64,000 bases of DNA. It comes from Roseovarius sp. GTDB taxonomy: Bacteria > Pseudomonadota > Alphaproteobacteria > Rhodobacterales > Rhodobacteraceae. The stretch's first letter is position 1. The number at the start of each line of letters is the position of its first letter. The stretch covers positions 65,099 through 129,098 of the forward strand of contig PBIL01000002.1 of the NCBI GenBank assembly GCA_002720475.1, written 5' to 3'. This document shows, in pieces, positions 1-8,822 of the stretch. Below the pieces are notes generated by a model. It was given only the letters and a program-made list of their open reading frames with translations. It did no database searches and was not told the DNA's origin. The translations under genes and the position numbers were made by a program.

Positions 1-17
1 AGGATATCGCTCACCAT
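1..17 (-). CDS. Start of a gene cut by the window edge, possibly a holin
   Basis: An ATG on the minus strand at 17-15 overlaps the stop of the GH108 muramidase (ATGGTGA), and only five codons (Met-Val-Ser-Asp-Ile) lie inside the window. A GGTGGC stretch just upstream could serve as ribosome binding site. The product cannot be identified from five residues. In Rhodobacterales a GH108 muramidase is usually followed by a three-transmembrane GTA-type holin, so that is the guess from context alone. Confidence 0.35.
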
Positions 18-619
18 GCCGCCACCCTATGCCGGAACTCCGCCGCGCTCAGATGGAAGCGCGGCGCGATGAACTCTTCCGCGCGCCGGATCCAGCCGCC
101 CTTGCCGCCCGCGCGGCTGCGCGCGAACTTGCGCAGGGCGGGGCGGGCATCGGCCAGGCGGAAATAGTAGTTGCGCCGCGCGATCCCGTAGGCATCGGCG
201 ATATGGTCGGGAGCGGCCTTGGCGGCGGCCTCGGCCGCGGCCAGGGTCTGCGGTCCGATCACCCCGTCCACATCGACCGCGTGGCCCATCTCGCGCAAGA
301 GCCGTTGCAGGATGCGCACCGCATTGGCACCCGCGTTCACCTGCATGTCGAAGACGCTGGCGCGCAGCACCTCGGGCAGGCGCGCGATGCCGGGGCGGTG
401 ATAGTATTGCTCGATGAAGATCTCGACCGCCCGCGCACGGGTGAGGGCGCGCACATCTGCCATGTCGATCCCCCCGCTGCCATCAAGGTCAAGTCCCAGG
501 CGGCGCATGGTATGGATCGTCACGCCGAAATTCGTGGCCCTGCCGGGATCGTCGGGATCGTTGACGAAGCCCCCCTCGCGGGCGACGATCTCCTCGGCCA
601 GTTGCCGGACGCTTTTCAT
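11..619 (-). CDS. Glycoside hydrolase family 108 N-acetylmuramidase (endolysin type)
   Basis: This 202-residue protein has the two-part layout of GH108 (DUF847) lysozymes. An N-terminal catalytic domain carries the hallmark EGGFVNDPDDPG around residues 15-26, whose first glutamate is the expected catalytic acid. A C-terminal peptidoglycan-binding segment around VDGVIGPQTL (residues 117-126) follows. There is no signal peptide, so export would need a holin, and the next gene overlaps its stop codon. GAGGAGG lies a few bases upstream of the ATG. Proteins of this family are phage-type endolysins, and the gene transfer agent lysis endolysin of Rhodobacter capsulatus is of this kind. No phage structural genes are seen in the window, so I read it as a chromosomal lysis or wall-remodelling enzyme. 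Confidence 0.88.
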   Translation of the reverse strand: MKSVRQLAEEIVAREGGFVNDPDDPGRATNFGVTIHTMRRLGLDLDGSGGIDMADVRALTRARAVEIFIEQYYHRPGIARLPEVLRASVFDMQVNAGANAVRILQRLLREMGHAVDVDGVIGPQTLAAAEAAAKAAPDHIADAYGIARRNYYFRLADARPALRKFARSRAGGKGGWIRRAEEFIAPRFHLSAAEFRHRVAAW

Positions 620-711
620 GGGGCCCTCCTCTTGCCACGGGGTGCGGCGAGACTGGACGGCGGGCGGTTAACGACGGATGTGCCGGGCGCGCGGTGACAG
701 GAGGTCACATT

Positions 712-773
712 GGGGGCTCTGCCCCCGCCGCGCTTGCACGCGACTCCCCAAGGATATTTTCAGCCGGAAGAAA
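712..773 (-). repeat. Post-stop intergenic repeat, copy 1
   Basis: Read on the minus strand, the four bases after the ccmE stop codon lead into TTTCTTCCGGCTGAAAATAT, then a C- and G-rich stretch, and end in a perfect hairpin GGGGGC-AGA-GCCCCC (712-726). A second copy sits in the same place after the argD stop (11250-11295). The conserved pieces are CTTCT/CCGGC, AAATATCC, a G run and the G/C hairpin. I recognise this layout as a common intergenic element of Rhodobacterales genomes. Its position suggests a role in 3'-end formation or mRNA stability, which is inference. Confidence 0.65.
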
Positions 774-777
774 CCGC

Positions 778-1224
778 TCAGCTGCCTTCGGGGGGCTGAT
801 AGACGCCCTGATCCTTGAGCGCGTCCACCACTTCCCTGGGCATGTAATCCTCGTCATGCTTGGCGAGGATCTCGGTGGCGACGAACACGCCGTCCCGATA
901 GCTCCCGGTGCCGACCATGCCCTGGTTCTCGGCGAAGAGATCGGGCAGGATGCCGCGATAGACGACCGGCACGGAGGCCCCGCCATCCGTCACCATGAAG
1001 CGCACCTCCTCGCCCTGGCCGCGCTCCAGCGTGCCCGCCTCGACCAGCCCGCCGATGCGGAACACCTCCGTGGGCGCGGGCGGCTCGGCCAGCACCTCGC
1101 TTGGCGCGCGGAAGAAGTTGATCCCGTCGCGCATGCCGTATCCGACCAGCGCCGTCGCGGCGACCAGCGCCAGGGCGGCAATCGCGATGATCTGGACGCG
1201 GCGCTTCTTCTTGAGGGTCTTCAT
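778..1224 (-). CDS. ccmE: Cytochrome c maturation heme chaperone CcmE
   Basis: CcmE is a periplasmic, membrane-anchored chaperone that binds heme covalently and passes it to apocytochrome c. The 148-residue protein has a basic N-terminus (KKKRR), one membrane anchor at about residues 10-29, and then the beta-barrel domain. The heme-binding motif is present as HDEDYMP with His123 as the covalent ligand and Tyr127 as axial ligand. It lies 18 bases downstream of argC on the same strand, and its stop is followed at once by the post-stop repeat. The other ccm genes are not in the window, so this copy stands apart from the usual ccmABCDE cluster. Confidence 0.96.
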   Translation of the reverse strand: MKTLKKKRRVQIIAIAALALVAATALVGYGMRDGINFFRAPSEVLAEPPAPTEVFRIGGLVEAGTLERGQGEEVRFMVTDGGASVPVVYRGILPDLFAENQGMVGTGSYRDGVFVATEILAKHDEDYMPREVVDALKDQGVYQPPEGS

Positions 1225-1242
1225 GGGCCGGCCTTGTTCGGA

Positions 1243-2271
1243 TCAGGGGAAGACGGGGGCAAGCATGAGCCCCGCATCTTCCCTCTCAGATAACATCAGA
1301 TTGGCATTTTGCAACGCCTGCCCGCTGCTACCTTTCGTCAGGTTGTCGAGCGCGGCGATGACAATTGTCCGACCCTCGCGCCGGTCGGCCACCACGCCGA
1401 TATGACAGAAGTTGCTGCCCCGGATGTGGCGCGTGCTGGGCGTCTCGCCCGGGGGAAGGACATGCAGGAACGGCTCCCCGGCATAGGCGGCGGCCAGCGT
1501 GGCGTGGATCGCGCCCGCCTCGCCCCGCAGATAGGCGGTGGCGAGGATGCCGCGATTGGCCGGGATGAGATGCGGGGTGAACTGGATTTCCACCCGCCGC
1601 CCGGCCACGCGCGAGAGCTCCTGGTCGAACTCGCCCAGGTGGCGATGCGTCCCGCCCACCGCATAGGCGTGATAGCCTTCTGACAATTCGGCATGGAGCA
1701 GGTTCTCCTTCAGGCTGCGCCCGGCCCCCGACACGCCGCATTTCAGATCGAGGATGATCTCGTCCGGGTCGATCACCCCCGCCGCGAGAAGCGGGCGCAG
1801 GATGTATTGCCCCGTCGCCGCGTTGCAGCCCGTGCCCGCCACCAGCCGCGCGGCGCGGATCTCCTCTCGGTAGAACTCGGTCAGGCCATAGACCGCCTCC
1901 TTCTGCAACTCGGGCGCGGCATGGGGGGTGCCATACCATGTCTCGTAAGCGCCCGGATCGCGCAGCCGGAAATCCGCCGAGAGATCCACGACCCGCAACC
2001 CGCGCGGCAGGGCGGCGATCACCTCTTGGCTGGTCTTGTGCGGCAGGGCGCAGAAACACAGGTCGATGCCCGCAAAGTCGATCTCCTCGATCTTGACCAG
2101 ACCGGGCAGGTCCAGATGACGCAGATGCGGAAAGACCTGCCCCATCTCCTGCCCCGCCTTCGAATTGGCACCAAGCGCGGCGATCTGCATCGACGGATGC
2201 GTGGCGATGAGGCGGACAAGCTCGGCCCCGGTATAGCCGGAGGCTCCGAGAATGGCGATTTGATGGGTCAT
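1243..2271 (-). CDS. argC: N-acetyl-gamma-glutamyl-phosphate reductase
   Basis: ArgC catalyses the NADPH-dependent reduction of N-acetylglutamyl phosphate to the semialdehyde, the third step of arginine synthesis. The 342-residue protein begins with a Rossmann motif (GASGYTGAE, residues 9-17), carries the catalytic cysteine in GTGCNAATG (Cys149), and has full family length. It follows murI by 31 bases and precedes ccmE, an operon of unrelated housekeeping functions. Two further arginine genes, argF and argD, lie about 9 kb away on the same strand. Confidence 0.97.
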   Translation of the reverse strand: MTHQIAILGASGYTGAELVRLIATHPSMQIAALGANSKAGQEMGQVFPHLRHLDLPGLVKIEEIDFAGIDLCFCALPHKTSQEVIAALPRGLRVVDLSADFRLRDPGAYETWYGTPHAAPELQKEAVYGLTEFYREEIRAARLVAGTGCNAATGQYILRPLLAAGVIDPDEIILDLKCGVSGAGRSLKENLLHAELSEGYHAYAVGGTHRHLGEFDQELSRVAGRRVEIQFTPHLIPANRGILATAYLRGEAGAIHATLAAAYAGEPFLHVLPPGETPSTRHIRGSNFCHIGVVADRREGRTIVIAALDNLTKGSSGQALQNANLMLSEREDAGLMLAPVFP

Positions 2272-2302
2272 CTTGTCCTCTTGGAGGAAGGTCGTCAGGG
2301 AA

Positions 2303-3115
2303 TCAGGCGGGCCGGAACGCGATCTCGCGTCGCAGGAACTGTGTCGCGCGGGAGGACACGCGCTTCGGCTCGCCCGTGGTCAGGAACATCGCTTCGCGGC
2401 CCGGCCCGATCTTGTCGGGGTGGCGGCCCAGGTAATCGGCAAGGCTGGCCGCCACGAGATCGGGCTGCGAATAGACAGCCACCTCCGGGCCGAGCGCATC
2501 GCGGAAAACCTCCTCGACCAGCGGGTAATGCGTGCAGCCCAGAACCGCCGCCTCCGGGTGCGGCATCTTGCGCCGGAGCGCGTCCACGTGAGAGCGCACC
2601 AGCGCCTCGGCCAGGATCATGTCGCCCTCCTCGATGGCATCGACCACGCCACCGCAGGCCTGCGCCTCGACATCGACGCCGATCGCGCGGAACGCGAGTT
2701 CGCGCTGAAAGGCGCGGCTCGCCACCGTGGCGGGCGTGGCAAAGAGCGCCACGTTCTTCACCGCCACCTCGCGCGGGGGGGAATTGTCGCCCCATTGCCG
2801 CTCGGTCAGCGCCTCGATCAGCGGCACGAAGACACCCAGAACGCGCTTCTCCGCAGGCACCCAAGCCTCCTGCATCCGGCGCAACGCGGCGGCGCTTGCG
2901 GTGTTGCAGGCGAGGATCACCAGATCGCAGCCCGCCTCGAAAAGTCGTGCCACCCCGGCCGTGGTCAGCTCATAGATGTCGTCCGCATCCCGCACGCCAT
3001 AGGGCGCATGGGCGTTGTCGCCCAGATAGACGAAGGGCACATCGGGCAACCGCTTGTGCACCGCGTCCCAGACCGTCAGGCCGCCGAGGCCCGAGTCGAA
3101 AATCCCAACCGCCAT
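2303..3115 (-). CDS. murI: Glutamate racemase
   Basis: MurI converts L-glutamate to D-glutamate for peptidoglycan. The 270-residue protein shows the standard motifs: [10 protein letters not shown] at 6-15 with the Asp7/Ser8 pair, ACNTASA with catalytic Cys70, and GCTHYPL with the second catalytic Cys194. Length and motif spacing are normal. It lies 17 bases downstream of the acyltransferase stop and 31 bases upstream of argC, consistent with one transcript. Confidence 0.97.
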   Translation of the reverse strand: MAVGIFDSGLGGLTVWDAVHKRLPDVPFVYLGDNAHAPYGVRDADDIYELTTAGVARLFEAGCDLVILACNTASAAALRRMQEAWVPAEKRVLGVFVPLIEALTERQWGDNSPPREVAVKNVALFATPATVASRAFQRELAFRAIGVDVEAQACGGVVDAIEEGDMILAEALVRSHVDALRRKMPHPEAAVLGCTHYPLVEEVFRDALGPEVAVYSQPDLVAASLADYLGRHPDKIGPGREAMFLTTGEPKRVSSRATQFLRREIAFRPA

Positions 3116-3132
3116 GAGGCCACCCGGAAAGA

Positions 3133-3996
3133 TCAGTCGAATTCGAACCCGATCTCGGAGGCCGCGACCGGAGTTGGCGACAACTCATAGGTCTTTTGGC
3201 GCAGGAAGGCCATGAGCGATTTGGTATCGCCCGCGTAAGGTGCCAGTTCGGCGCGCGGGATGGGCGCGCCGATCACCACGCGCACGGGCGTGCCCAGCCG
3301 CTCGCGGAATTCCTTGATCAGAAGGCCCATGCGCAGCGTCACGTGAAGATGGCTTGCCAGCTGGAACAGGCGGCTCGTATGCCCGTCGAAGAACACCGGA
3401 ACGACGGCAGCATCGGATTTGGCGATCATCCGCGCGGTGAAGCCGCGCCAGCCGGGATCGAGCGGGCGCGAGAACGGCTTGGCCGCCGTGCTGACCTGAC
3501 CTCCGGGGAAGATACCGATGGCCCCGCCCTGCCCGAGAAAGTCAAGCGCCGCCTTGCGCGTCTCGATATTGAGCGCCACCGCTTCCTTGGTCTCGTCGAA
3601 GCTGATCGGCAGGATGATCCGTTCCAGATCGGCGGCCTTGCGGAATATCTGATGGGCAAGGATGCGGAAATCGCCCCGTGTGCGGCTCAGGATCAGCCCC
3701 ATCATCAGCCCGTCGAGAATCCCGTAGGGATGATTGGCGATGAGGACCAGCGGCCCCTCGCGCGGGATGAGATCGAGACTGCCGCCCATCACCTCCAGCG
3801 CGATGCCGTAGCGTTCCGAGATCACCTCCCAGAAATCGCGGCCCTGCGCCACCTCGTGCTCGTAGCCCGCCGCGCGCTTGATGAGGCCGATGCGCCCCGT
3901 CAGGTTTTCCATGGTGCGGATCACGGCCCGCCCGCCCTTGGTCTGGGCGGACCAGGAATAGCTGATGTCACGGGCGATATGACGATCCTGGCGCAT
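3133..3996 (-). CDS. Lysophospholipid/glycerol acyltransferase family protein (PlsC-like)
   Basis: The acyltransferase signature is NHPYGILDG, a histidine and aspartate separated by five residues as in the hemolysin-like branch of the LPLAT superfamily. A second conserved block is [11 protein letters not shown] (the PEG-like motif), followed by a hydrophobic region with FFDGHTSR. The likely role is transfer of an acyl chain to a lysolipid at the inner membrane; the substrate is not evident. I use the ATG at 3996 ([10 protein letters not shown]). The frame stays open to another ATG at 4089 that would overlap the ior stop by about 14 bases, so the N-terminus is uncertain. It is followed 17 bases later by murI. 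Confidence 0.85.
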   Translation of the reverse strand: MRQDRHIARDISYSWSAQTKGGRAVIRTMENLTGRIGLIKRAAGYEHEVAQGRDFWEVISERYGIALEVMGGSLDLIPREGPLVLIANHPYGILDGLMMGLILSRTRGDFRILAHQIFRKAADLERIILPISFDETKEAVALNIETRKAALDFLGQGGAIGIFPGGQVSTAAKPFSRPLDPGWRGFTARMIAKSDAAVVPVFFDGHTSRLFQLASHLHVTLRMGLLIKEFRERLGTPVRVVIGAPIPRAELAPYAGDTKSLMAFLRQKTYELSPTPVAASEIGFEFD

Positions 3997-4075
3997 TGGC
4001 GTTCCCGGGCTGAGTCGGTGCTCTGTTAAATTTATGCGACACGCATGACCAGAGCACATGACATTTTCATGACGG

Positions 4076-7000
4076 TCATTCCGCCGCACGGGCCATGTCC
4101 GGCCCGCCCGCTCGGATCAGCGCAAGAAGCTCCTCGCGCCGCTTTGCGGCCTTGGCGGCATTGGCCGCCTTCACCGGGCCGAAGCCCTTGATCTGCAACG
4201 GCAGTTCCGCCAGCGCGATCACCGCGTCGCGGGTCCGCGCGTCAAGCTTCGGCAAGACCTCGGCCATGTCGGCCTCGTATTGCGCGATCAGCGCGCGCTC
4301 CATCTTCCGCTCGGGATTGCGCGCGAACGGGTCGAGCGGCGTGCCGCGCAAGCGTTTAAGCCGCGCCAGGACGCGGAAGGCGCGCATCATGCCGGGGCCG
4401 TATTCGCGCTTTTCCGGGCGGCCGTCGGGGCCGGTCTTCGACAGGATCGGCGGGGCGAGGTGGAACTTCATCGTGAAATCGCCGCCGAACTCGGCCCGCG
4501 CCTTCTTCTCCGTTTCCAGGTGCAGCCGCGCCACCTCGTATTCGTCCTTGTAGGACAAGAGCTTGTGATAACCCTTGGCGATTGACTCCTTCACGCGCTC
4601 GTCGGTCACGCCGTCCACCAGCGCCCGGTAGCGCCGCGCCAGCCGCTTGCCCTGATAGGCCACCAGGTGATCGGCGCGAAAGGCGATGCGTTCCTCCAGC
4701 GTCTTCGGCTTCGCCTCGACCGACGGCGCGATCAGCCGTGCCGCCGCCTGCGGATCATGCGCCGCCCAGCGCCCGACCTCGAAGGCGCGCAGGTTCGCCT
4801 CCACCGCCGCGCCGTTGAGGCGAATGGCCTCCGTGATCGCCTCATGGCTCAGCGGCACGAGGCCCCGCTGCCAGGCCGCGCCGAAGACCATCATGTTGGA
4901 ATAGATCGAATCGCCCATGGCGACGCGCGCCAGTTCCGAGGCATCGAAAAGCTGCACATTCTCGCGCAGCCGCGCCTCAAGCGCCAGCGCCAGCCGCTCG
5001 GAGGGCAGGCGGAACTCGGTGTTGCGGGTGAACTCGCCGGTGATGATCTCGTGGCTGTTGACCACTGCACCGGTGCGCCCCGTCCGCGTGAGGCCCAGCG
5101 TCTTTGCGCCCGCGCTCACCACCAGATCGCCGCCGATCAGCGCATCCGCCTCGCCCGTGGCCACGCGGATCGCGCTGATGTCTTCGGGCCGCTCGGCGAT
5201 GCGGCAATGGATATGCACCGCGCCGCCCTTCTGGGCGAGCCCGGCCATTTCCATCATGCCCGCGCCCTTGCCGTCGATCTGCGCCGCCTGCGCCATGATC
5301 GCGCCGATGGTGACAACGCCGGTGCCGCCCACGCCGGTGATCACCACGTTATGCGTGCCCCGGATCGCGGGCAGGTGCGGCAGGGGCAGTTCCGGCAGCA
5401 CCAGATCGGCGCTTGCCTCGTTGCGGATCTTGGCCCCCTCCAGCGTGACGAAGGACGGGCAGAACCCCTTGAGACAGGAATAATCCTTGTTGCAGCTCGA
5501 CTGGTCGATGGCCCGCTTGCGGCCCAGTTCCGTCTCCACCGGCACGATCGAGACGCAGTTCGACTGCACCCCGCAATCGCCGCAGCCCTCGCAGACATCG
5601 GTGTTGATGAACACGCGCCGGTCCGGGTCGGGGAAGGTGCCGCGCTTGCGGCGGCGGCGCTTCTCGGCGGCGCAGGGCTGGATGTAGAGGATGACGCTCA
5701 CGCCCTCGATTTGCGTGCAGCGTTCCTGCACGCGCGGCAGATCGGCGCGCAGGTGAAATTCCGCCCCCTCGGGAAAGCCGGCGCGCGTCACCTCTTCCTT
5801 CTCGTCATGGACCACGAAGATGTGGCGCACCCCCATCGCGCGCAATTCCTGCGCGATGCGCTGCGGGCTGAGTCCCCCCTCGTTGGGCTGCCCGCCGGTC
5901 ATCGCCACGGCGTCGTTGTAGAGGATCTTGTAGGTGATCGTCGTCCCGGCGGCGAGGGCGGCCCGAATGGCAAGGATACCCGAGTGGTTATATGTCCCGT
6001 CGCCGAGGTTCTGGAACACGTGGCGCCGGGTGGAAAACGGTGCCTCGCCGATCCAGTTCGCCCCCTCGCCGCCCATATGGGTGTAACCGCTGGTCTCCCG
6101 GTCCATCCACAGCGCCATGATGTGACAGCCGATGCCGGCATAGGCGCGGCTGCCCTCGGGCAGCCTGGTCGAGGTGTTGTGCGGGCAGCCCGAGCAGAAA
6201 TAGGGCAGGCGCGAGGCGATCTCCTCGGCATTGTCGCCCTTGCGTGCCTCCGCGATCTCGGCCAGCCCCGCCTTGATCCGGTCGGTGCCGCGCCCCTCCT
6301 CGATCAGGATCGCGCCCAGCTTCTCGGCGATCCAGACGGGATCGAGCGCGCCGCGCGTCGGGAAAAGCTCCTCGCGGTGCATGCCGCCCGCACCGCCCTT
6401 GTACCAGCCATAGACGCGCCGCCCCCTCCGGTCGTCAAAGATCGCCTCCTTGATCTGCACCTCGATGAGCTTGCGCTTTTCCTCGACCACCACGATCAGT
6501 TCCAGCCCCTCGGCCCAGTCGTGAAAGCCCTTCATGTCCATCGGAAAGGTCTGCCCCACCTTGTAGGTGGTGATCCCCAGCCGCTCGCATTCCGCCTCGT
6601 CGATCCCCAGAAGCGACATCGCATGCACGAGGTCGAGCCAGTTCTTGCCCGCCGCCACGAACCCGATCTTCGCCCCCGCCTTGCCGTGCATCCGCCGGTC
6701 CATCCGGTTGGCGTGGGAAAACGCCTCGGCCGCATAGCGCTTGAAGTCGATCATCCGCGATTCCTGCGCGACCCAGTGATCGCCCAGGCGGATGTTGAGG
6801 CCCCCCTCGGGCATGTCGAAATCCGGAAGCACGAACTGCATCCGGTCGGGACGGCCATCGACCACGCTCGTCACCTCCACCGTGTCCTTCATCGTCTTGA
6901 GGCCGACCCAGACCCCGGCGAACCGGCTGAGCGCAAAGCCGTAGAGGCCGAAATCGAGGATCTCCTGCACGCCCGCAGGACTGAGCACCGGGATATAGGC

Positions 7001-7495
7001 ATCCACCATCGCCCAGTCGGACTGGTGGCACACGGTCGAGGATTCACCGGTGTGGTCGTCGCCCATGGCCATGAGCACGCCGCCATGGGGCGAGGTGCCC
7101 GCCATGTTTGCGTGACGCATCACGTCGCCCGAACGGTCCACCCCCGGTCCCTTGCCATACCAGAGGCCGAAGACGCCGTCATACCTGCCCTCGCCGCGCA
7201 ACTCCGCCTGCTGCGTGCCCCAGAGGGCGGTCGCGGCGAGATCCTCGTTGAGCCCCTCCTGAAAGCGGATGTCCGAGGCCGTCAGCACCTTTTCCGCCCG
7301 GCGCATCTGCATGTCCACCGCCCCCAGGGGCGAGCCGCGATATCCGGTGACATAGCCGGCCGTGTTCAGCCCCGCCGCCCTGTCACGCGCCTTCTGCATC
7401 AGCATCAGCCGCACCAGCGCCTGCGTCCCGTTCAGCAGGACGGGGGATTTCTCCAGATCGAACCGGTCGGTAAGCGAAATCTTCTGCGTGGTCAT
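4076..7495 (-). CDS. Fused indolepyruvate ferredoxin oxidoreductase (alpha/beta and gamma parts in one chain)
   Basis: The 1139-residue protein belongs to the large single-chain family that oxidatively decarboxylates aryl or 2-oxo acids to acyl-CoA using thiamine diphosphate and Fe-S clusters. In order it has an N-terminal pyruvate-oxidoreductase-like domain, a TPP domain starting with FCSGCPHNTS (about residue 433), and a ferredoxin-like cluster motif CEGCGDCGVQSNC (about 632-644). A further Cys pair lies in SCLKGFCPS, followed by a gamma-type domain with VVITGVGGTGVV (about 715) and a C-terminal domain of unknown function. GGGAGG precedes the ATG. It is divergent from a LysR gene across a 167-base AT-rich region with two palindromes. 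The likely physiological role is aromatic amino acid catabolism. Confidence 0.92.
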   Translation of the reverse strand: MTTQKISLTDRFDLEKSPVLLNGTQALVRLMLMQKARDRAAGLNTAGYVTGYRGSPLGAVDMQMRRAEKVLTASDIRFQEGLNEDLAATALWGTQQAELRGEGRYDGVFGLWYGKGPGVDRSGDVMRHANMAGTSPHGGVLMAMGDDHTGESSTVCHQSDWAMVDAYIPVLSPAGVQEILDFGLYGFALSRFAGVWVGLKTMKDTVEVTSVVDGRPDRMQFVLPDFDMPEGGLNIRLGDHWVAQESRMIDFKRYAAEAFSHANRMDRRMHGKAGAKIGFVAAGKNWLDLVHAMSLLGIDEAECERLGITTYKVGQTFPMDMKGFHDWAEGLELIVVVEEKRKLIEVQIKEAIFDDRRGRRVYGWYKGGAGGMHREELFPTRGALDPVWIAEKLGAILIEEGRGTDRIKAGLAEIAEARKGDNAEEIASRLPYFCSGCPHNTSTRLPEGSRAYAGIGCHIMALWMDRETSGYTHMGGEGANWIGEAPFSTRRHVFQNLGDGTYNHSGILAIRAALAAGTTITYKILYNDAVAMTGGQPNEGGLSPQRIAQELRAMGVRHIFVVHDEKEEVTRAGFPEGAEFHLRADLPRVQERCTQIEGVSVILYIQPCAAEKRRRRKRGTFPDPDRRVFINTDVCEGCGDCGVQSNCVSIVPVETELGRKRAIDQSSCNKDYSCLKGFCPSFVTLEGAKIRNEASADLVLPELPLPHLPAIRGTHNVVITGVGGTGVVTIGAIMAQAAQIDGKGAGMMEMAGLAQKGGAVHIHCRIAERPEDISAIRVATGEADALIGGDLVVSAGAKTLGLTRTGRTGAVVNSHEIITGEFTRNTEFRLPSERLALALEARLRENVQLFDASELARVAMGDSIYSNMMVFGAAWQRGLVPLSHEAITEAIRLNGAAVEANLRAFEVGRWAAHDPQAAARLIAPSVEAKPKTLEERIAFRADHLVAYQGKRLARRYRALVDGVTDERVKESIAKGYHKLLSYKDEYEVARLHLETEKKARAEFGGDFTMKFHLAPPILSKTGPDGRPEKREYGPGMMRAFRVLARLKRLRGTPLDPFARNPERKMERALIAQYEADMAEVLPKLDARTRDAVIALAELPLQIKGFGPVKAANAAKAAKRREELLALIRAGGPDMARAAE

Positions 7496-7525
7496 GTCGT
7501 GCCTCCCTGTCCTGAGATTAAAACA

Positions 7526-7562
7526 TAATATAGAGCAATATTAGGTCATGATTTGTGACCTA
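7526..7562. promoter_or_regulatory. Two palindromes in the ior/LysR divergent region
   Basis: The gap between the divergent ior and LysR genes is much richer in A and T than its surroundings. It contains TAATAT-N6-ATATTA at 7526-7543 and TAGGTCA-N7-TGACCTA at 7542-7562, which abut. The second has the arm and spacer size of a dimeric regulator site. A LysR-type protein encoded next door is the obvious candidate. I see the palindromes directly; the regulator assignment is inference. Confidence 0.5.
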
Positions 7563-7662
7563 TAAAGCGCAATTTCGCAAAAAAGTCGTGCTCTTGCTAT
7601 CGCCGGAACGAGCTTTCCTGCTATTGCGTCAGAAAAGGTGATCCTTTTCGGGTTGACGGCTC

Positions 7663-8556
7663 ATGGACTGGGACAAGCTCAGAATATTTCACGCGGTGGC
7701 CGATGCAGGCAGTCTCACCCATGCGGGCGATGCGCTGCACCTGTCGCAATCGGCGGTCTCGCGCCAGATTCGCGCGCTCGAGGAATCGCTCAACACCACC
7801 CTGTTTCACCGCCACGCGCGCGGCCTGATTCTCACCGAACAGGGCGAATTGCTGTTCGACGCGACCCGCGCCATGCTCAAGCGCCTTGACGCCGCCACCG
7901 CGCGGATCCGCGACAGCGAGGAAGAGGTGTTCGGCGAGTTGCGCGTGACCACCACGATCGGCTTCGGCACGCTCTGGCTCGTGCCGCGCCTGCCAAAGCT
8001 CTACGCGCGCTTTCCCGATCTCAAGATCGACCTGATGCTCGAGGAGCGCGTGCTCGACCTGCCCATGCGCGAGGCCGACGTGGCCATCCGCATGAAGGAA
8101 CCGAGCCAGGCCGACCTGATCCGCAAGCGGCTGATGAGCGTGCATATGTGCCTCTACGCCAGCCAAAGCTATGTCGAGCGCCACGGCGTCCCCGACACGC
8201 AGGAGGCGTTTTCCGGTCATCGGCTGATCTGCCAGAACCCGCGCTCGGCGCAGGTGGGCGCGGGTGCGACCCTGGTGAGCGAATTGATGACCAACGACAT
8301 TTCCTCGCTTCTCACGGTCAACAACTATTTCGGAGTGCTCCAGGGGGTGCTGCACGATCTCGGCATCGGTGTGCTGCCCGATTATCTGGCGCACGATTTT
8401 CCCCAGCTCGTGCGCGTGCTGCCCGATGTCGCCTCGAGCGAGGTGCCGGTCTTCCTCGCCTATCCCGAGGAGCTGCGCCATTCCAAGCGCGTCTCGGTCT
8501 TCCGCGATTTCGTGCAGGAAGAGATCGTGATCTATCGCCGGAACATGCGCGGCTGA
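7663..8556 (+). CDS. LysR-family transcriptional regulator
   Basis: The 297-residue protein has the LysR winged helix at residues 1-60 (HAVADAGSLTHAGDALHLSQ, then SAVSRQIRALE) and an effector-binding domain from about residue 90 to the end. Family length is normal. It is divergent from the indolepyruvate oxidoreductase gene and shares its AT-rich control region, so it probably regulates that gene, itself, or both. The inducer cannot be told from sequence. A weak AAGG lies upstream of the ATG. Confidence 0.93.
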   Translation: MDWDKLRIFHAVADAGSLTHAGDALHLSQSAVSRQIRALEESLNTTLFHRHARGLILTEQGELLFDATRAMLKRLDAATARIRDSEEEVFGELRVTTTIGFGTLWLVPRLPKLYARFPDLKIDLMLEERVLDLPMREADVAIRMKEPSQADLIRKRLMSVHMCLYASQSYVERHGVPDTQEAFSGHRLICQNPRSAQVGAGATLVSELMTNDISSLLTVNNYFGVLQGVLHDLGIGVLPDYLAHDFPQLVRVLPDVASSEVPVFLAYPEELRHSKRVSVFRDFVQEEIVIYRRNMRG

Positions 8557-8627
8557 GCGAGACACCACCCAACGGGAAACCAACGGTCGGGGCACCCTGC
8601 CCGGAAAATCGGCAGGCTGCAGACGAG

Positions 8628-8671
8628 CCATGCACCGTCGGCATAACGGCCATGCTGCACCTGCGGCATAA
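8628..8671 (+). repeat. Imperfect tandem repeat upstream of candidate sRNA
   Basis: Two units follow each other: CCATGC-ACCGT-CGGCATAA at 8628-8646 and CCATGC-TGCACCTG-CGGCATAA at 8650-8671. Both ends are identical and only the middle differs in length. They lie just before a TTGATC-N16-TTATGT promoter-like pair, where activator or repressor sites are expected. The TGC-rich core is reminiscent of sites bound by the PHB regulator PhaR in relatives, which is a guess. Confidence 0.45.
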
Positions 8672-8711
8672 TTCCCCTTGATCGGTCGGTGTGCCGGTTT
8701 TATGTGCTGCT

Positions 8712-8795
8712 CGTGACGGTGATGGTGCTTGCGCGATCACTTTCATACCTCCCTGTTGGACTATGGCCGAGCTTAGCGCTCGGCCTTTTTTTTCG
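8712..8795 (+). ncRNA. Candidate small RNA of about 85 nt ending in an intrinsic terminator
   Basis: Between the LysR stop and the convergent gnd stop lies a promoter-like pair TTGATC (8678-8683) and TTATGT (8700-8705) with a 16-base spacer, pointing to a start near 8712. The transcript would contain ACCUCCCU, an anti-Shine-Dalgarno-like stretch, and end in a textbook terminator. No open frame with a ribosome site fits inside. Small RNAs with CCUCC loops are known in Rhodobacter, but I cannot assign this one to a family. It could instead be the promoter and terminator left behind by a deleted gene. Confidence 0.4.
8765..8795 (+). terminator. Rho-independent terminator
   Basis: GGCCGAGC-TTAGC-GCTCGGCC forms a perfect 8-bp stem and is followed directly by eight or nine T residues on the plus strand. 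It would end the candidate small RNA or any read-through from the LysR gene. The minus-strand side has no T run, so it would not stop gnd. Confidence 0.88.
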
Positions 8796-8822
8796 CTGCC
8801 GCGATTCCGGGCATGACTGCCT

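Noticed and set aside
1..619. A prophage at the left edge, suggested by the endolysin-type muramidase
   Set aside because: There are no capsid, tail, integrase or repressor genes. Codon use equals that of the housekeeping neighbours, and GH108 genes are common outside prophages in this group.
4667..7528. A 953-codon open frame on the plus strand opposite the indolepyruvate oxidoreductase gene
   Set aside because: It is the high-GC antisense shadow of a clear enzyme gene. The product is His/Arg/Pro-rich with no family motif.
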